A stretch of DNA of 64,000 bases from contig CAYPTB010000032.1 of assembly GCA_964413535.1 (NCBI GenBank), positions 62,001-126,000 on the forward strand, read 5' to 3'. Positions within the stretch are counted from its first letter, which is position 1. Each line of letters starts with the position of its first letter. The position numbers were made by a program, and so were the translations under genes. Below are positions 26,018 to 34,849 of this stretch, in pieces. A model generated the notes under the pieces. That model made no database searches. It was not told the origin of the DNA and saw only the letters and a list, made by a program, of their open reading frames with translations. Origin of the DNA: CAYPTB01 sp964413535 (GTDB lineage Bacteria > Planctomycetota > UBA1135 > GCA-002686595).

Positions 26018-26800
26018 TCAGTCGAGCCCGAGCTCCTCCAAGCCGTCCTCGTCGAAGCCGAGGACGTGGCCGAGCTCGTGGTAGAGCGTCGTGCGGATCT
26101 CGCGCACGAGGGCGCCCTTGTCGGGAAAGGCGCGCTCGAGGTTGCGCTGGAAGATCAGGATGCGCGACGGCGCTTCCTCGTGACCGGGGTCCCACAGGCC
26201 GAGCAGGTCCGGCGGCTGTCCGCTCTTCACGAGCGCGAGGGAGGGCATCGACTCGACGACGACCGGAACCGTCTCGAGCACCTCGGCGAATTCCTCGGGC
26301 AGGTCGCGCACGGCGCGGTCGAGCACGCGGTCGAACTCCGCGGGCGTGAGCGCGAGCGGCGGCGCGTGCCGCAGCGGATCGGCGCGGTGGGCGAGGCGCA
26401 GCTCGCGCGCGGCGCGCGCGTGGTCGCCCGCGAGGTCGCAAGCGAGCGCGATCTCCTCGTGCAGGTCGGCGCGCAGGTCGTCGTCGCCGTCGACGGCCTC
26501 GAAGCAGGCGAGCGCCTCGCGCGGGGAACCTTCGGCGAGCAAGAGCTGCGCGCGCGCCCACAGGACGTCGTCGTCGCGCTCGCCCCAGCGGTCGGAGAGG
26601 CGCTCGAGCACTCCCCGCGCGCGCACGCGCTCGCCCAGCGCGAGCCACGCGTGCACGGCGACGACCCAACCCTCTTCGACGTCTTCGGTCCGTGCGCCGC
26701 GCGCCTTGGAGAGCGCGTCGACGAGCGCGAGCGCGTCCCGTGCGCGACCCTCCTCGAGCGCTTGCCAGGCGAGGTCGAGACGTGCTTCTTCGGGCGCCAT
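26018..26800 (-). CDS. tetratricopeptide-like protein with zincin metallopeptidase domain
   Basis: This 260-residue protein has an N-terminal half of helical repeats (WQALEEGRARDALALVDAL, LLLAEGSPREALACFEAV). The C-terminal domain resembles the small zincin family PF06262: LTPAEFDRVLDRAVRDLPEE, ILIFQRNLERAF and the metal site YHELGHVLGFDED, which fits HExxHxxGxD. It is predicted to be a cytoplasmic zinc peptidase; no signal peptide is seen. ATG 26800 lies 14 nt after the glycosyltransferase stop, so the two form a transcription unit. A huge open frame continues upstream only because the DNA is GC-rich. Confidence 0.85.
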   Translation of the reverse strand: MAPEEARLDLAWQALEEGRARDALALVDALSKARGARTEDVEEGWVVAVHAWLALGERVRARGVLERLSDRWGERDDDVLWARAQLLLAEGSPREALACFEAVDGDDDLRADLHEEIALACDLAGDHARAARELRLAHRADPLRHAPPLALTPAEFDRVLDRAVRDLPEEFAEVLETVPVVVESMPSLALVKSGQPPDLLGLWDPGHEEAPSRILIFQRNLERAFPDKGALVREIRTTLYHELGHVLGFDEDGLEELGLD

Positions 26801-26814
26801 GCGGGAACCGGTCC

Positions 26815-28488
26815 CTATGCGTTCGTCGGTCGCCCTGCGTCCAAGGGAGCAGGCCCTGGATCGGCCGCCCGCACGAGGCCGTGCTTCTCGAGCCAGGCCA
26901 CGAGGCGCTCGCAGTGCCATGGGCGCCGCGCGGGGAACGCGGCGCACAGCGCGCGCACGAGCTCGGAGGAGACGACGGGCTCCTGCGCGAGCTCGAGCGC
27001 GCGGTCGAGCATGGCGTCGTCGAACAGGTTCGCGAGCTCCGGCAGGATCGGCTGGCGTTGGCCGAGCGCGCGCATCGCGCGGCCGTGATCGGAGAGCACG
27101 AGCCGCCGGGATGCTGCGAGCTCGCCCGTCGGATAGTGGCCGAAGCTCCGCGCGTGGTCGAGGGCGAGCGGATGGCGCGTCGAGCGGCGCGGCGCGCAGG
27201 TCTTCGCCGCGAGCCGCCGCCAGACCTCGAGGTAGCGCGGGATCACCGCGCTCCAGTCGTAGTGTGTGCGCGCGCGCGCCGCGGCGCCGCGCGCCAGACG
27301 CCGGCGGAGCTCGTCGTCGTTCGCGAGCGACACGAGCGCGCCCACGAGCGCGTCCGGATCGACGACGAGTCCCTGGCCGAGCAGGAGGTGCAGCGGGCGC
27401 TCGTAGAGCAAGGGACCGAGATCGCGCAATTCCGCGGGCGGCGGCTGCCAGGAGGTCGGGACGAGGATCCCCGCGTCCGGCGTGACGGTCTCGCGGTAGC
27501 CGTCGAAGTCGGAGACGATCACCGGCAGTCCCGCGGCCATGGCCTCCACGACGCTGAGGCCGAAGGTCTCCTGGGGGTTGTCGGTGGGGGAGACGAAGGC
27601 GTCCGCGGCGGCCAGCACGTCGCGCTTGCGCCCTTCGGGGAAGTCGACGAGCAGGCGCAGCGAGCCGTGGATACCGAGCGCGCGCGCCCACAGCTCGAGC
27701 ATCTCGGGCGTCTTCGTTCCCTGGCGCGAGCCGGCGAGCAGCAGCACGCTCGGACGGCCGATCCGCGCCGCCGCGTCGCGGAAGGCCGCGAGCAACGGGA
27801 AGAGGTCCATCTTGTCGTGCTCGCTGAAGCGCGCGAGAACGAGCGCGCAGAAGGCCGCGGGCTCGATCCCGAGCTCGGCCCGCAATCCCGCACCGTCGCC
27901 CTTCGACAGCGCCTCGACGTCGACGCCGAGCGGCACGACCGGCAGCTCGCACTCGAGCGGCGGCAAGTCCGATCCGCGCTCGCGCAGCTCCTCCGCCAGG
28001 TGCGCGTGGACGTCGAGCACGACGCGGCGCCCCGCTTCGCTGGAGCACAGGATCGCGTCGCACGCGCGCGGCGGGACGAGCAGCGCGCGCAGGTAGTCGT
28101 TGGTCGAGCGCGGGTAGCTCAGGGAGTGGATCTGGCCCGTGACGGGAACGGTGCGCGTCGCGTGGCGCTCGCTCTGCCACACGAGGTCCAGGAACCGGTC
28201 GAGGTGCGACCCGTAGTGGATCAGCGACAGCTCGCCGCGTTCGAGCGCGCCGGGGAGCTCGAGCGCGTTCCGCACGACGAGCCGGCGTTCGAGCTCGGCC
28301 CCGAAGTGCTCCTCGATCCAGGGCTTCATGCCCGACTCGCCGACGAAGAAGTAAAACGCCTCGAAGTCGGCGTGGCGCGCCAGGGCGCGCACGAAGTCGG
28401 TGTTCGCCACCATGCGTCCCACCAGGACGCCGCCCTTGGCGGCTCGGCCGTAGGACGAGGGGGTGGCGAAGGTGGCGAAGGTGCGCAT
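26815..28488 (-). CDS. glycosyltransferase family 4 (GT-B)
   Basis: This 557-residue protein has the GT4 C-terminal Rossmann half: FCALVLARFSEHDKMDLFPLL, then LAAADAFVSPTDNPQETFGL and SVVEAMAAGLPVIVSDFDGY, which hold the nucleotide-sugar-contacting E-x7-E region. The N-terminal acceptor half begins MRTFATFATPSSYGRAAKGG. The final 110 residues or so are an extra helical domain not found in typical GT4 enzymes. Donor and acceptor are unknown. It is cytoplasmic and upstream of a zincin gene with 14 nt between. Confidence 0.88.
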   Translation of the reverse strand: MRTFATFATPSSYGRAAKGGVLVGRMVANTDFVRALARHADFEAFYFFVGESGMKPWIEEHFGAELERRLVVRNALELPGALERGELSLIHYGSHLDRFLDLVWQSERHATRTVPVTGQIHSLSYPRSTNDYLRALLVPPRACDAILCSSEAGRRVVLDVHAHLAEELRERGSDLPPLECELPVVPLGVDVEALSKGDGAGLRAELGIEPAAFCALVLARFSEHDKMDLFPLLAAFRDAAARIGRPSVLLLAGSRQGTKTPEMLELWARALGIHGSLRLLVDFPEGRKRDVLAAADAFVSPTDNPQETFGLSVVEAMAAGLPVIVSDFDGYRETVTPDAGILVPTSWQPPPAELRDLGPLLYERPLHLLLGQGLVVDPDALVGALVSLANDDELRRRLARGAAARARTHYDWSAVIPRYLEVWRRLAAKTCAPRRSTRHPLALDHARSFGHYPTGELAASRRLVLSDHGRAMRALGQRQPILPELANLFDDAMLDRALELAQEPVVSSELVRALCAAFPARRPWHCERLVAWLEKHGLVRAADPGPAPLDAGRPTNA

Positions 28489-28744
28489 CGGCGGCGTGGA
28501 GGACCGCGCGCGATGGGGAGATCATCCCGCGCGGGGCGGCGATCATCGGCCCGTGGGGGAGCCCGGACAAGGGCGGGCTCGACGCGCAGCCCCGTGCGGG
28601 AGCGTCGCGTTCGAAGAAGAGTCCTCTCGGGGGCACCCATGAGCCGGGGGGGGCGACATAATGAGCTACCCTCCGAACGCCGGCGCCCCCGCGACCCTCG
28701 GGTGCGCTGCTTCCCCCCACCCACCCCACACGGACGAGGCAACG
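28489..28744. other. divergent intergenic region
   Basis: 256 bases separate the leftward glycosyltransferase and the rightward FG-GAP gene. CATAAT at 28657-28662 is the best -10-like match for the rightward gene, giving a leader of about 75 nt. GATCATC occurs twice near 28518 and 28541. I see no gene here. Confidence 0.35.
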
Positions 28745-30919
28745 ATGGACCGGAAGAACCTCGCTCTCCACGCATCGGCGTGGCTCGCTCTCGCCGGCAT
28801 GGCGGGAGTCCCGCACGCCCAGGTCTTCGTGCGCAACGCGACCGACGTCCCGAACCAGACGCCGGGATCTGCTCGCTACGGCGAGAACGTCGACTTCGGC
28901 GACGTCGACCTGGACGGCGACTTCGACGCCGTGTTCGCCCACGGCGGGGATTTCGGGAACCTCCAGGACCGCATCTGGATCAACGCCGGCGGTCTGCAAG
29001 CCGGAACGCTGGGCGTCTTCGCGGACGAGACGAGCGCGCGCTTCCCGGCCATCGCCCGCAGCGGACGCGACATCGAATTCGTCGACTTCGACGGGGACGC
29101 CGACCTCGACCTCCACGTCTCGAACTCGTCGGCCGTCACCAACCAGACGAACCAGTGGTACACGAACCTGGGAGGGAAGCAGTCGGGCTCGATCGGCTTC
29201 TACGCCGACGAGACGGCAGCGCGCTGGATCGGCCTCGCCGGCCCGGGTTCGTCGATCGCCGCGAGCCAGTTGGTCGGCGGAGGCTTCGTCGACTGGTCCT
29301 GCGACAGCGACTTCGGCGACCTCGACAACGACGGCGACCTGGACCTCGTGCACTCGAGCTATGGAGGCAGCTTCGGCGGCCTCGTGCCGACGCGCATGTT
29401 CCTGAACGACGGCGACGGGCACTTCGCGGAGTTCAATCCGAGCGAGTTCCAGCTCCCGGGTCAGAACATCGCGGACGGGAACCCCGGGCTGTGGTGCGAG
29501 GGCGTGCAGCAGGCCAACACGACGGACACGACCGGCGCGAACTGCGACATCGCCATGGTCGCGCTCGACCTCGACCTGGGCGACGTCGACGCCGACTTCG
29601 ACCTCGACCTCCTGCACGGCGATCGGACCCACCCGCCGCGCTTCTTCTACAACCGCCTGGAGGAAAACGGCGGCGATCCGTCCGACCTCGGCTTCCGCGA
29701 CATGACGGAATACGCCTTCGGCCTGACGGGCGCCTGGTCGGCGGGTCAGGGCCACTACGAGCAGGAGCTCGGGGACTTCGACGGCGACGACGACCTCGAC
29801 CTGTGCGGCGTGAACTGGCAGGCAACCCTCCCGAACTTCGCCGACGTGGTCGCCCCGAACGTGGGCGGTCGCTTCGGGGCCCAGACGATCCTCGTGGGGT
29901 CCGCCGGCGACGAGAACGAGGCCGACTTCGGCGACTACGACAACGACGGTGACCTCGACCTGTACATCGCGGCTTTCTCGAGCAGCGACAGGCTCTACGC
30001 GAACACCGACGGACTCGGCGCCTACACGCTCCTGGCCGGCGACGGCAGCGGCTCCGGCCTCGACGCCCACGGCATCTCCAACATGGCGCCCGACGCCGAC
30101 TGGTGCGACGTCGATCTGGACGGCGACTACGACGTCTTCGCGGTGCAGGACGGCATCGACCCGGTCCTGTTCTGGGAGAACATGACCGGGACGCCGGACA
30201 CGACCGCCCCCAGGGTCGGACCGGTCGAGGCGCTCGGCAACGCCACGGCGGGGATCCAAGGCGATCCCGACCGCGTGGTACGCACGCACGTCTACGACAA
30301 CGCGGCCTACTACGTCACCTGGTACAACCCCACCCGCCTGCTCCTCTCGTTGGAGGGCGTTCAGGTCGACTCGTTCCTTGCGCAGTCGTCGGGCGGCCAG
30401 GTGTTCCGCGCCACGATCGGATCGAACGTGACCGGCAACGTGTCGTACCGCTTCCGGTCCGTGGACCAGTACGGCAACTCGGGTCTCTCGACGACCTCGA
30501 ACTACACGGCTTCCCCCGGCGCCCGCACGCCCGAGATCGTGTACGGGACGCCGTTCGTCGGAACGCTGGGCCTCGAGTACGAGGTGCACTCGCGCGCGCT
30601 GCTGACGGCCGGCAAGCGCTGGTACGTGGTGATGGACACGAAGGGCGCCCCGCGCATCCACCTCGTGAGCTTCAGCCTGGCGCCGGTCGCGCCCACGGCC
30701 GATCCGCTGGTCGGCATGCTCAACATCGACACGTCGCAGATCTTCCTGCAGCAGGTCGGTCTGACGAACGGGGCGGGCTTCAGGGCGCGCAAGTACGACA
30801 TCCCCGACGACATCACCGGGGTCTTCTCGATCTACTTGCAGGGCTTCGTCCTCGAGCCGGGCGGCAGCCCGACCGCTTGGTCCTCGACGAAGGGCATCGA
30901 AGTCCCCTTCTACGAATAG
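28745..30919 (+). CDS. secreted FG-GAP/VCBS repeat protein
   Basis: This 724-residue protein has a signal peptide (ALHASAWLALAGMAGVPHAQ). At least six calcium-binding-type repeats follow, each with a D-x-D-x-D-G loop: DVDLDGDFDAVF, DFDGDADLDLHV, DLDNDGDLDLVH, DFDGDDDLDLCG, DYDNDGDLDLYI and DVDLDGDYDVFA. These should build a beta-propeller outside the cell. The last 200 residues or so have an immunoglobulin-like character. Such proteins are numerous in planctomycetes and are thought to act in adhesion or matrix building. ATG 28745 is chosen because the signal peptide begins there. A strong hairpin follows at 30944. Confidence 0.87.
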   Translation: MDRKNLALHASAWLALAGMAGVPHAQVFVRNATDVPNQTPGSARYGENVDFGDVDLDGDFDAVFAHGGDFGNLQDRIWINAGGLQAGTLGVFADETSARFPAIARSGRDIEFVDFDGDADLDLHVSNSSAVTNQTNQWYTNLGGKQSGSIGFYADETAARWIGLAGPGSSIAASQLVGGGFVDWSCDSDFGDLDNDGDLDLVHSSYGGSFGGLVPTRMFLNDGDGHFAEFNPSEFQLPGQNIADGNPGLWCEGVQQANTTDTTGANCDIAMVALDLDLGDVDADFDLDLLHGDRTHPPRFFYNRLEENGGDPSDLGFRDMTEYAFGLTGAWSAGQGHYEQELGDFDGDDDLDLCGVNWQATLPNFADVVAPNVGGRFGAQTILVGSAGDENEADFGDYDNDGDLDLYIAAFSSSDRLYANTDGLGAYTLLAGDGSGSGLDAHGISNMAPDADWCDVDLDGDYDVFAVQDGIDPVLFWENMTGTPDTTAPRVGPVEALGNATAGIQGDPDRVVRTHVYDNAAYYVTWYNPTRLLLSLEGVQVDSFLAQSSGGQVFRATIGSNVTGNVSYRFRSVDQYGNSGLSTTSNYTASPGARTPEIVYGTPFVGTLGLEYEVHSRALLTAGKRWYVVMDTKGAPRIHLVSFSLAPVAPTADPLVGMLNIDTSQIFLQQVGLTNGAGFRARKYDIPDDITGVFSIYLQGFVLEPGGSPTAWSSTKGIEVPFYE

Positions 30920-30943
30920 GTCGAGACGCACTCGATCTACCGC

Positions 30944-30977
30944 GGAGGCGGCTCGGGCAGGCGCCCGGGCCGCCTCC
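30944..30977. terminator. GC-rich hairpin terminator shared by convergent genes
   Basis: GGAGGCGGC pairs with GCCGCCTCC, and CGGGC with GCCCG, joined by one T-G pair, with loop AGGC. TTCGTTT follows on the plus strand. It lies between the FG-GAP gene and the convergent nth gene and could stop transcription from either side. Confidence 0.75.
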
Positions 30978-31037
30978 TTCGTTTCGCGCGGGCGGCGCCG
31001 AGCGGTCACCACGCTCGAAGGAAGCGCGCGGCGTCGC

Positions 31038-31709
31038 TCAGCTCGCCTGCGTGCGGCGTCGAGGGCGCGATTCCTGCGCGATGCGGGCCTTCGACGCGGC
31101 GAAGGAGCAGATCGGACACGCGGCGAGGTCGTGCGCGCGCGCCGGGCAGAAGCGTCGCCCGAAGAGGATGATCTGCAGGTGGACCTTGTCCCAGCTCTCC
31201 TCGGGGAAGAGTTGCTTCAGGTCGCGCTCGGTCTGCACGACGTTCTTGCCGCTCGAGAGTCCCCAGCGCGCCGCCAGCCGATGGATGTGCGTGTCGACCG
31301 GGAACGCCGGCTTCCCGAAGGCCTGGCACAGGACGACGCTCGCCGTCTTGTGTCCCACGCCCGGCAACGCCTCGAGCTCCGCGAGCGTGTTCGGCACGCG
31401 CCCACCGTGCTTCGCCACGAGGATCTGCGAGAGCTCGCGGATCGCCTTCGACTTCGCCGGCGAGAGCCCGCACGGCCGGATGATCGAGCGGATCGTATCG
31501 ACCGTGAGCTTCGCCATCGCCTCGGGCGTGGAGGCGCGCGCGAACAGGAGCGGCGTCACGCGATTCACGCGTTCGTCCGTGCATTGCGCGGAGAGCAGCA
31601 CCGCGACGAGCAACGTGTACGGATCGCGGTGATCGAGGGGAATCTCCGGCTCGCCGACGAGCTCGTCGAGCACGCGCGCGATCCGCTCCGCCTTCTCCGA
31701 CCGCTTCAC
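31038..31709 (-). CDS. nth: endonuclease III
   Basis: This 223-residue base-excision repair glycosylase/lyase acts on oxidised pyrimidines. It has the helix-hairpin-helix LPGVGHKTASVVL with catalytic Lys121, and Asp139 in FPVDTHIHRLA. Both are at the spacing found in E. coli Nth. The Fe-S region is atypical: Cys188 and Cys198 match two of the four usual ligands, the other two positions are Leu195 and Ala204, and there is an extra Cys201. GTG 31709 is supported by TAGACT ending exactly 7 nt upstream. A longer start at 31760 adds an unrelated Arg-rich tail. Confidence 0.93.
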   Translation of the reverse strand: MKRSEKAERIARVLDELVGEPEIPLDHRDPYTLLVAVLLSAQCTDERVNRVTPLLFARASTPEAMAKLTVDTIRSIIRPCGLSPAKSKAIRELSQILVAKHGGRVPNTLAELEALPGVGHKTASVVLCQAFGKPAFPVDTHIHRLAARWGLSSGKNVVQTERDLKQLFPEESWDKVHLQIILFGRRFCPARAHDLAACPICSFAASKARIAQESRPRRRTQAS

Positions 31710-31716
31710 GCCGCGG

Positions 31717-31722
31717 AGTCTA
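31717..31722 (-). promoter_or_regulatory. -10-like element TAGACT for nth
   Basis: TAGACT on the minus strand ends 7 nt before GTG 31709. It helps fix that start. Confidence 0.5.
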
Positions 31723-31993
31723 GCGCTCCGCCACGCAGCACGCGGGGGAACGCACGTCATCGGTCGTCGTTCCGGGGGGAGATGCTGGGCGTCGCCCGAG
31801 AGAGATAGCGGAGGCCACGGCCTGCTCCTCTGGCGAGCGATTCTGGAATTCCTGGCTCAGAGAACCTCGAGCGGTCCGGACTGGCCCGAGCGGCTCGCAC
31901 CGAGAACCGGTCCGTGGCTCAAGGGGCTAGGGGCCGCGGGCCGATGCGGGGCGCGCGGCTCCTCTCCGTCCTCGGCGCCCCGATCCCTTCCCC

Positions 31994-32953
31994 ATGACTT
32001 CCGTTGCACAAGAGCGCTCTCGATCCGACTCGAGCCTCGTCGCGGTCCTCAAGCGACACCGGGCCGTCATCTGCCTGATGCTCTATTTCGGCGCCTCCGT
32101 CGGCGGCGGGAGGCAAGGTGAGGCGATCCCGCCCGCCGAGCAGCTCGGACAGGCGTTGGCGGCCGTCGCGCTGCTCGTCCTGGCGGGGATCTTCGCGCTG
32201 CGGGACCGCGCCTGGATCGTGGGCGCCCTGGCGGGCCTCTCCCTCGTCGCAATCGTGCTCGTCGTCGTGGAGCGGCTGAACGGCGCCGGCGACCACGCGC
32301 GTGTGCGGGCCGAGCTCTCCGAGCTCGAGTCCCTGCTCGTGGCCGGTCCGGGTCCCAACCTGACCCCAGAGCAGAGAGAGCATCATCATCAGCTCGTCGA
32401 GGATGCCTTTGCGCGGGTGCTCGATTCGAAGAACCCGGAAGCGGTCGATGCCGCACAGCTCATGCTCCTCTTGTCCAAGATCTGGGCCGAGCCCCGGGAC
32501 GAGCTCGTCCGCGCCGGCGAAGTGGTGAACCTCGAGCGCTTTCTCCACGTCCCGACGATGGTGCGCGCGAACGACTTCGAGTGGAATGCCTCCGTCGCCG
32601 CTGATTACCACCGGGCGGCGCTGAGCATGCTCGATGCGATGGGATCGTTGCCGAGCGAGTTGTCGCGCCGCGCGGCGGCGAAGGGGTTGCCCCAAGAGTG
32701 GATGCGCTTCGCCAACGAGCAAGTCCTCCGACCGAGGTCGCAGATCGCGGCCGCAGCGCGCGCCCATCTTGCGGCCGCCGAGGCCTATGCCAAGGTGATC
32801 GAGTTCGTCGAGCGGAACCGGGAGATCGTCCACCTCCACGACGACGGCGGCTGGTGTATCCAGGACGTCGAGCTCAACAGCGCTTGTCTCGCGTTGTACG
32901 CCGAGATCGACGCAGCCGAGTCCAACATGCTCGCCCTGGTCGGATCTCCGTAG
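31994..32953 (+). CDS. hypothetical membrane protein
   Basis: This 319-residue protein is of unknown function. The first 100 residues contain two or three hydrophobic segments: AVICLMLYFGASVGGG (weak), LGQALAAVALLVLAGIFAL and AWIVGALAGLSLVAIVLVVV. The remainder is soluble and mostly helical, with Ala-rich parts (AAAARAHLAAAEAYAKVIEF). A His run, REHHHQLVED, is seen after the last membrane segment. No family is recognised. It stands alone: 284 nt upstream hold no gene, and a convergent beta-helix gene follows. Confidence 0.6.
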   Translation: MTSVAQERSRSDSSLVAVLKRHRAVICLMLYFGASVGGGRQGEAIPPAEQLGQALAAVALLVLAGIFALRDRAWIVGALAGLSLVAIVLVVVERLNGAGDHARVRAELSELESLLVAGPGPNLTPEQREHHHQLVEDAFARVLDSKNPEAVDAAQLMLLLSKIWAEPRDELVRAGEVVNLERFLHVPTMVRANDFEWNASVAADYHRAALSMLDAMGSLPSELSRRAAAKGLPQEWMRFANEQVLRPRSQIAAAARAHLAAAEAYAKVIEFVERNREIVHLHDDGGWCIQDVELNSACLALYAEIDAAESNMLALVGSP

Positions 32954-33006
32954 GTCTCCGCGCGCCCGCGGCAGCCCCGCCGGCGAGATGGGCAATCGGT
33001 GCCGCG

Positions 33007-34344
33007 TCAGCGGCGTGTTCCGCCGCGGCCGGAGTCACGCGCGGGTGGAGTCTGGAGCGCGCTCAGCGCGGCGTCGTCGATCGGCAGGCCGCGCACGTGG
33101 ATCGGGCCCGTGATCTTCGAGCTCGGGTCGAGGTACACGGCCTTGTTCGGGGCGCTCTGGGGCTTTCCGCCGGGATCGCGTCCCGCGGTCGGATCGAGGG
33201 AGAGCGCGGGTTGGGGGCCGCCGGAGACGAAGCGGTTCGCTCCGACGATCGACACGCGGTCGCAGCCGCCGATCGCGACCACGGGCCGGTCGCCGCAACC
33301 TTCGGCGAACTCGAAGTCGTTGTCGCGCAGCGTCACGGCCGCGTTCGGAACGCGCTCGCCGGCATCCCACACGACCAGCGCCCCCGTTCCGTACGGCATG
33401 CCGTTCTTCGTGAGGCGCTTCAACTCCGCCGCGAAGCCGGCGCGGTAGCGGTTCCTCTCGAAGAGGACCGGACCGGTCATGCGCCCCGCCACCGTGAAGG
33501 CCGATCCGCCCTTGTGACCGTCCCAGGGCGAGAGCCCGATGTCCTCCACGTCGCAGTTCTTCACCGTGACCGCGCCGATGCCCGGCAGGCCGTCCTTCTC
33601 GCGCGCCGTGAACTGGCAGAACGTGCGGCCGAGCCGCCGCGCGCGGACGTTCTCGATCAGGATCGGTCCCTGCGGATTCTGGATGTAGAAGCCGTGCTCC
33701 TGCTGGATGTTCTCGATGCGCGCCGGGCGACTGAAGCCGCGGAACACGAAGTCGTTCATGTTCTGGCCCCAGACGGCCCACTTCGACTTCTTGCCCGCGC
33801 CGGTAGCGTGGTCGAAGGAGCCGATGATGTCGCAGTCCTCGAAGTGGAAGCCGTCGTGCGTCCGGCCGCCGCGCTGCTGGAAGAACATGATCGCCGCGCG
33901 GTAGCCCGGCTCGAACTCGAGGTTCTTGAACACGAAGTGCCCGTTCGGCTGCTTCTGGTCGATCGAGAGCGTGTCGCCGCCGCCGTCCTTCGGGCGGATG
34001 CGGACGCGGCCGGACCCCACGACCCTCACGGGCGATCCGGGATGCCCACCGGAGGTGTCCGCGCTCCACGGTTGGTTCTTGCCGAAGCCCAGGGTGAAGC
34101 CCGGATAGTCGCCCGGGTCCAAGTTGATCACCGTGCCCGGTCCCGCGAGATCGAGCGCGTCCGCGATCGGGTTCTGGGACGGCCGGGCGGGAGACCCGAA
34201 GACCGTGACGGTGTTCGGCGTGCACTGGACGAGCGCGGCCGTCTGCCGCGGGCCTCCGCCGCCGCGCTGGACTGGGGCGCCCGCGGGCGGTGAACCGGGC
34301 GCGAGCGCGAGGGCGAGCGTCGGGACGAGGAGCGTGCGCAGCAT
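33007..34344 (-). CDS. secreted right-handed parallel beta-helix protein
   Basis: This 445-residue protein has an N-terminal signal (MLRTLLVPTLALALAPGSPP). The body has short, regular strands and turns typical of pectate-lyase-like beta-helices: GTVINLDPGDYPGFTL, IMFFQQRGGRTHDGFHFEDC, FVFRGFSRPARIENIQQEHG and GAVTVKNCDVEDIGLS. A polysaccharide lyase, epimerase or surface-binding role is plausible, but no catalytic set can be named. ATG 34344 is chosen because the signal peptide starts there. It is divergent from the CoA-binding protein gene, with 91 nt between. Confidence 0.72.
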   Translation of the reverse strand: MLRTLLVPTLALALAPGSPPAGAPVQRGGGGPRQTAALVQCTPNTVTVFGSPARPSQNPIADALDLAGPGTVINLDPGDYPGFTLGFGKNQPWSADTSGGHPGSPVRVVGSGRVRIRPKDGGGDTLSIDQKQPNGHFVFKNLEFEPGYRAAIMFFQQRGGRTHDGFHFEDCDIIGSFDHATGAGKKSKWAVWGQNMNDFVFRGFSRPARIENIQQEHGFYIQNPQGPILIENVRARRLGRTFCQFTAREKDGLPGIGAVTVKNCDVEDIGLSPWDGHKGGSAFTVAGRMTGPVLFERNRYRAGFAAELKRLTKNGMPYGTGALVVWDAGERVPNAAVTLRDNDFEFAEGCGDRPVVAIGGCDRVSIVGANRFVSGGPQPALSLDPTAGRDPGGKPQSAPNKAVYLDPSSKITGPIHVRGLPIDDAALSALQTPPARDSGRGGTRR

Positions 34345-34435
34345 GGGACGAGGTCTGTGTGGTGGGAGGCGATGCTCCGGGGCAGGATGGAGCCTACGGC
34401 TCGCGACGGACATCCTCCAATTCGGATTCTCCTAG

Positions 34436-34846
34436 ATGGAACACGACGAGATCGCGGACTTCCTGGCCCACGGACCGTGGGCCGTCGCGGGAGCCTCGAC
34501 CAACCGCTCGAAGTACGGCAACAAGGTCCTGCGCTGCTATCTCCAGCACGGCCGCGAGGCCTATGCCGTGAATCCGCGCGCCGAGCGGATCGAGGGAGCG
34601 CGCTCCTTCCCCGACCTCGCGTCGCTCGTGGAGCAGGTGGGTCCGATCGGCGGGCTCTCGATCGTCACGCCGCCGGCCATCACCGAGGCGCTCGTGGAGG
34701 AGGCGGCCCAAGTCGGCATCCCGCGCCTGTGGATGCAAATCGGAGCGGAGAGCGGGCGCGCCGTGCGCCGTGCGCGCGAGCTCGGCCTCGCCTGCATCGC
34801 GGGCGGCCCCTGCCTGCTCGTGGCGCTCGGCTTTCGCGACCGGTGA
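34436..34846 (+). CDS. CoA-binding protein (Rossmann, YccU-like)
   Basis: This 136-residue protein of the small CoA-binding family has WAVAGASTNRSKYGNKVLRC as the nucleotide loop, AYAVNPRAERIEGARSFPDL, LSIVTPPAITEALVEEAAQV and IPRLWMQIGAES. The fold matches the N-terminal domain of acyl-CoA synthetases and succinyl-CoA synthetase alpha, but no catalytic domain is attached. The role is unclear; CoA or acyl-CoA sensing is likely. It converges with the deacetylase gene, leaving 3 nt. Confidence 0.87.
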   Translation: MEHDEIADFLAHGPWAVAGASTNRSKYGNKVLRCYLQHGREAYAVNPRAERIEGARSFPDLASLVEQVGPIGGLSIVTPPAITEALVEEAAQVGIPRLWMQIGAESGRAVRRARELGLACIAGGPCLLVALGFRDR

Positions 34847-34849
34847 CGG

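Noticed and set aside
26018..31012. A 1664-codon open frame on the minus strand covering several genes
   Set aside because: It arises because GC-rich DNA has few stops. Only its last 260 codons (26018-26800) have family features. The rest runs antisense to the FG-GAP gene or out of frame with the glycosyltransferase.
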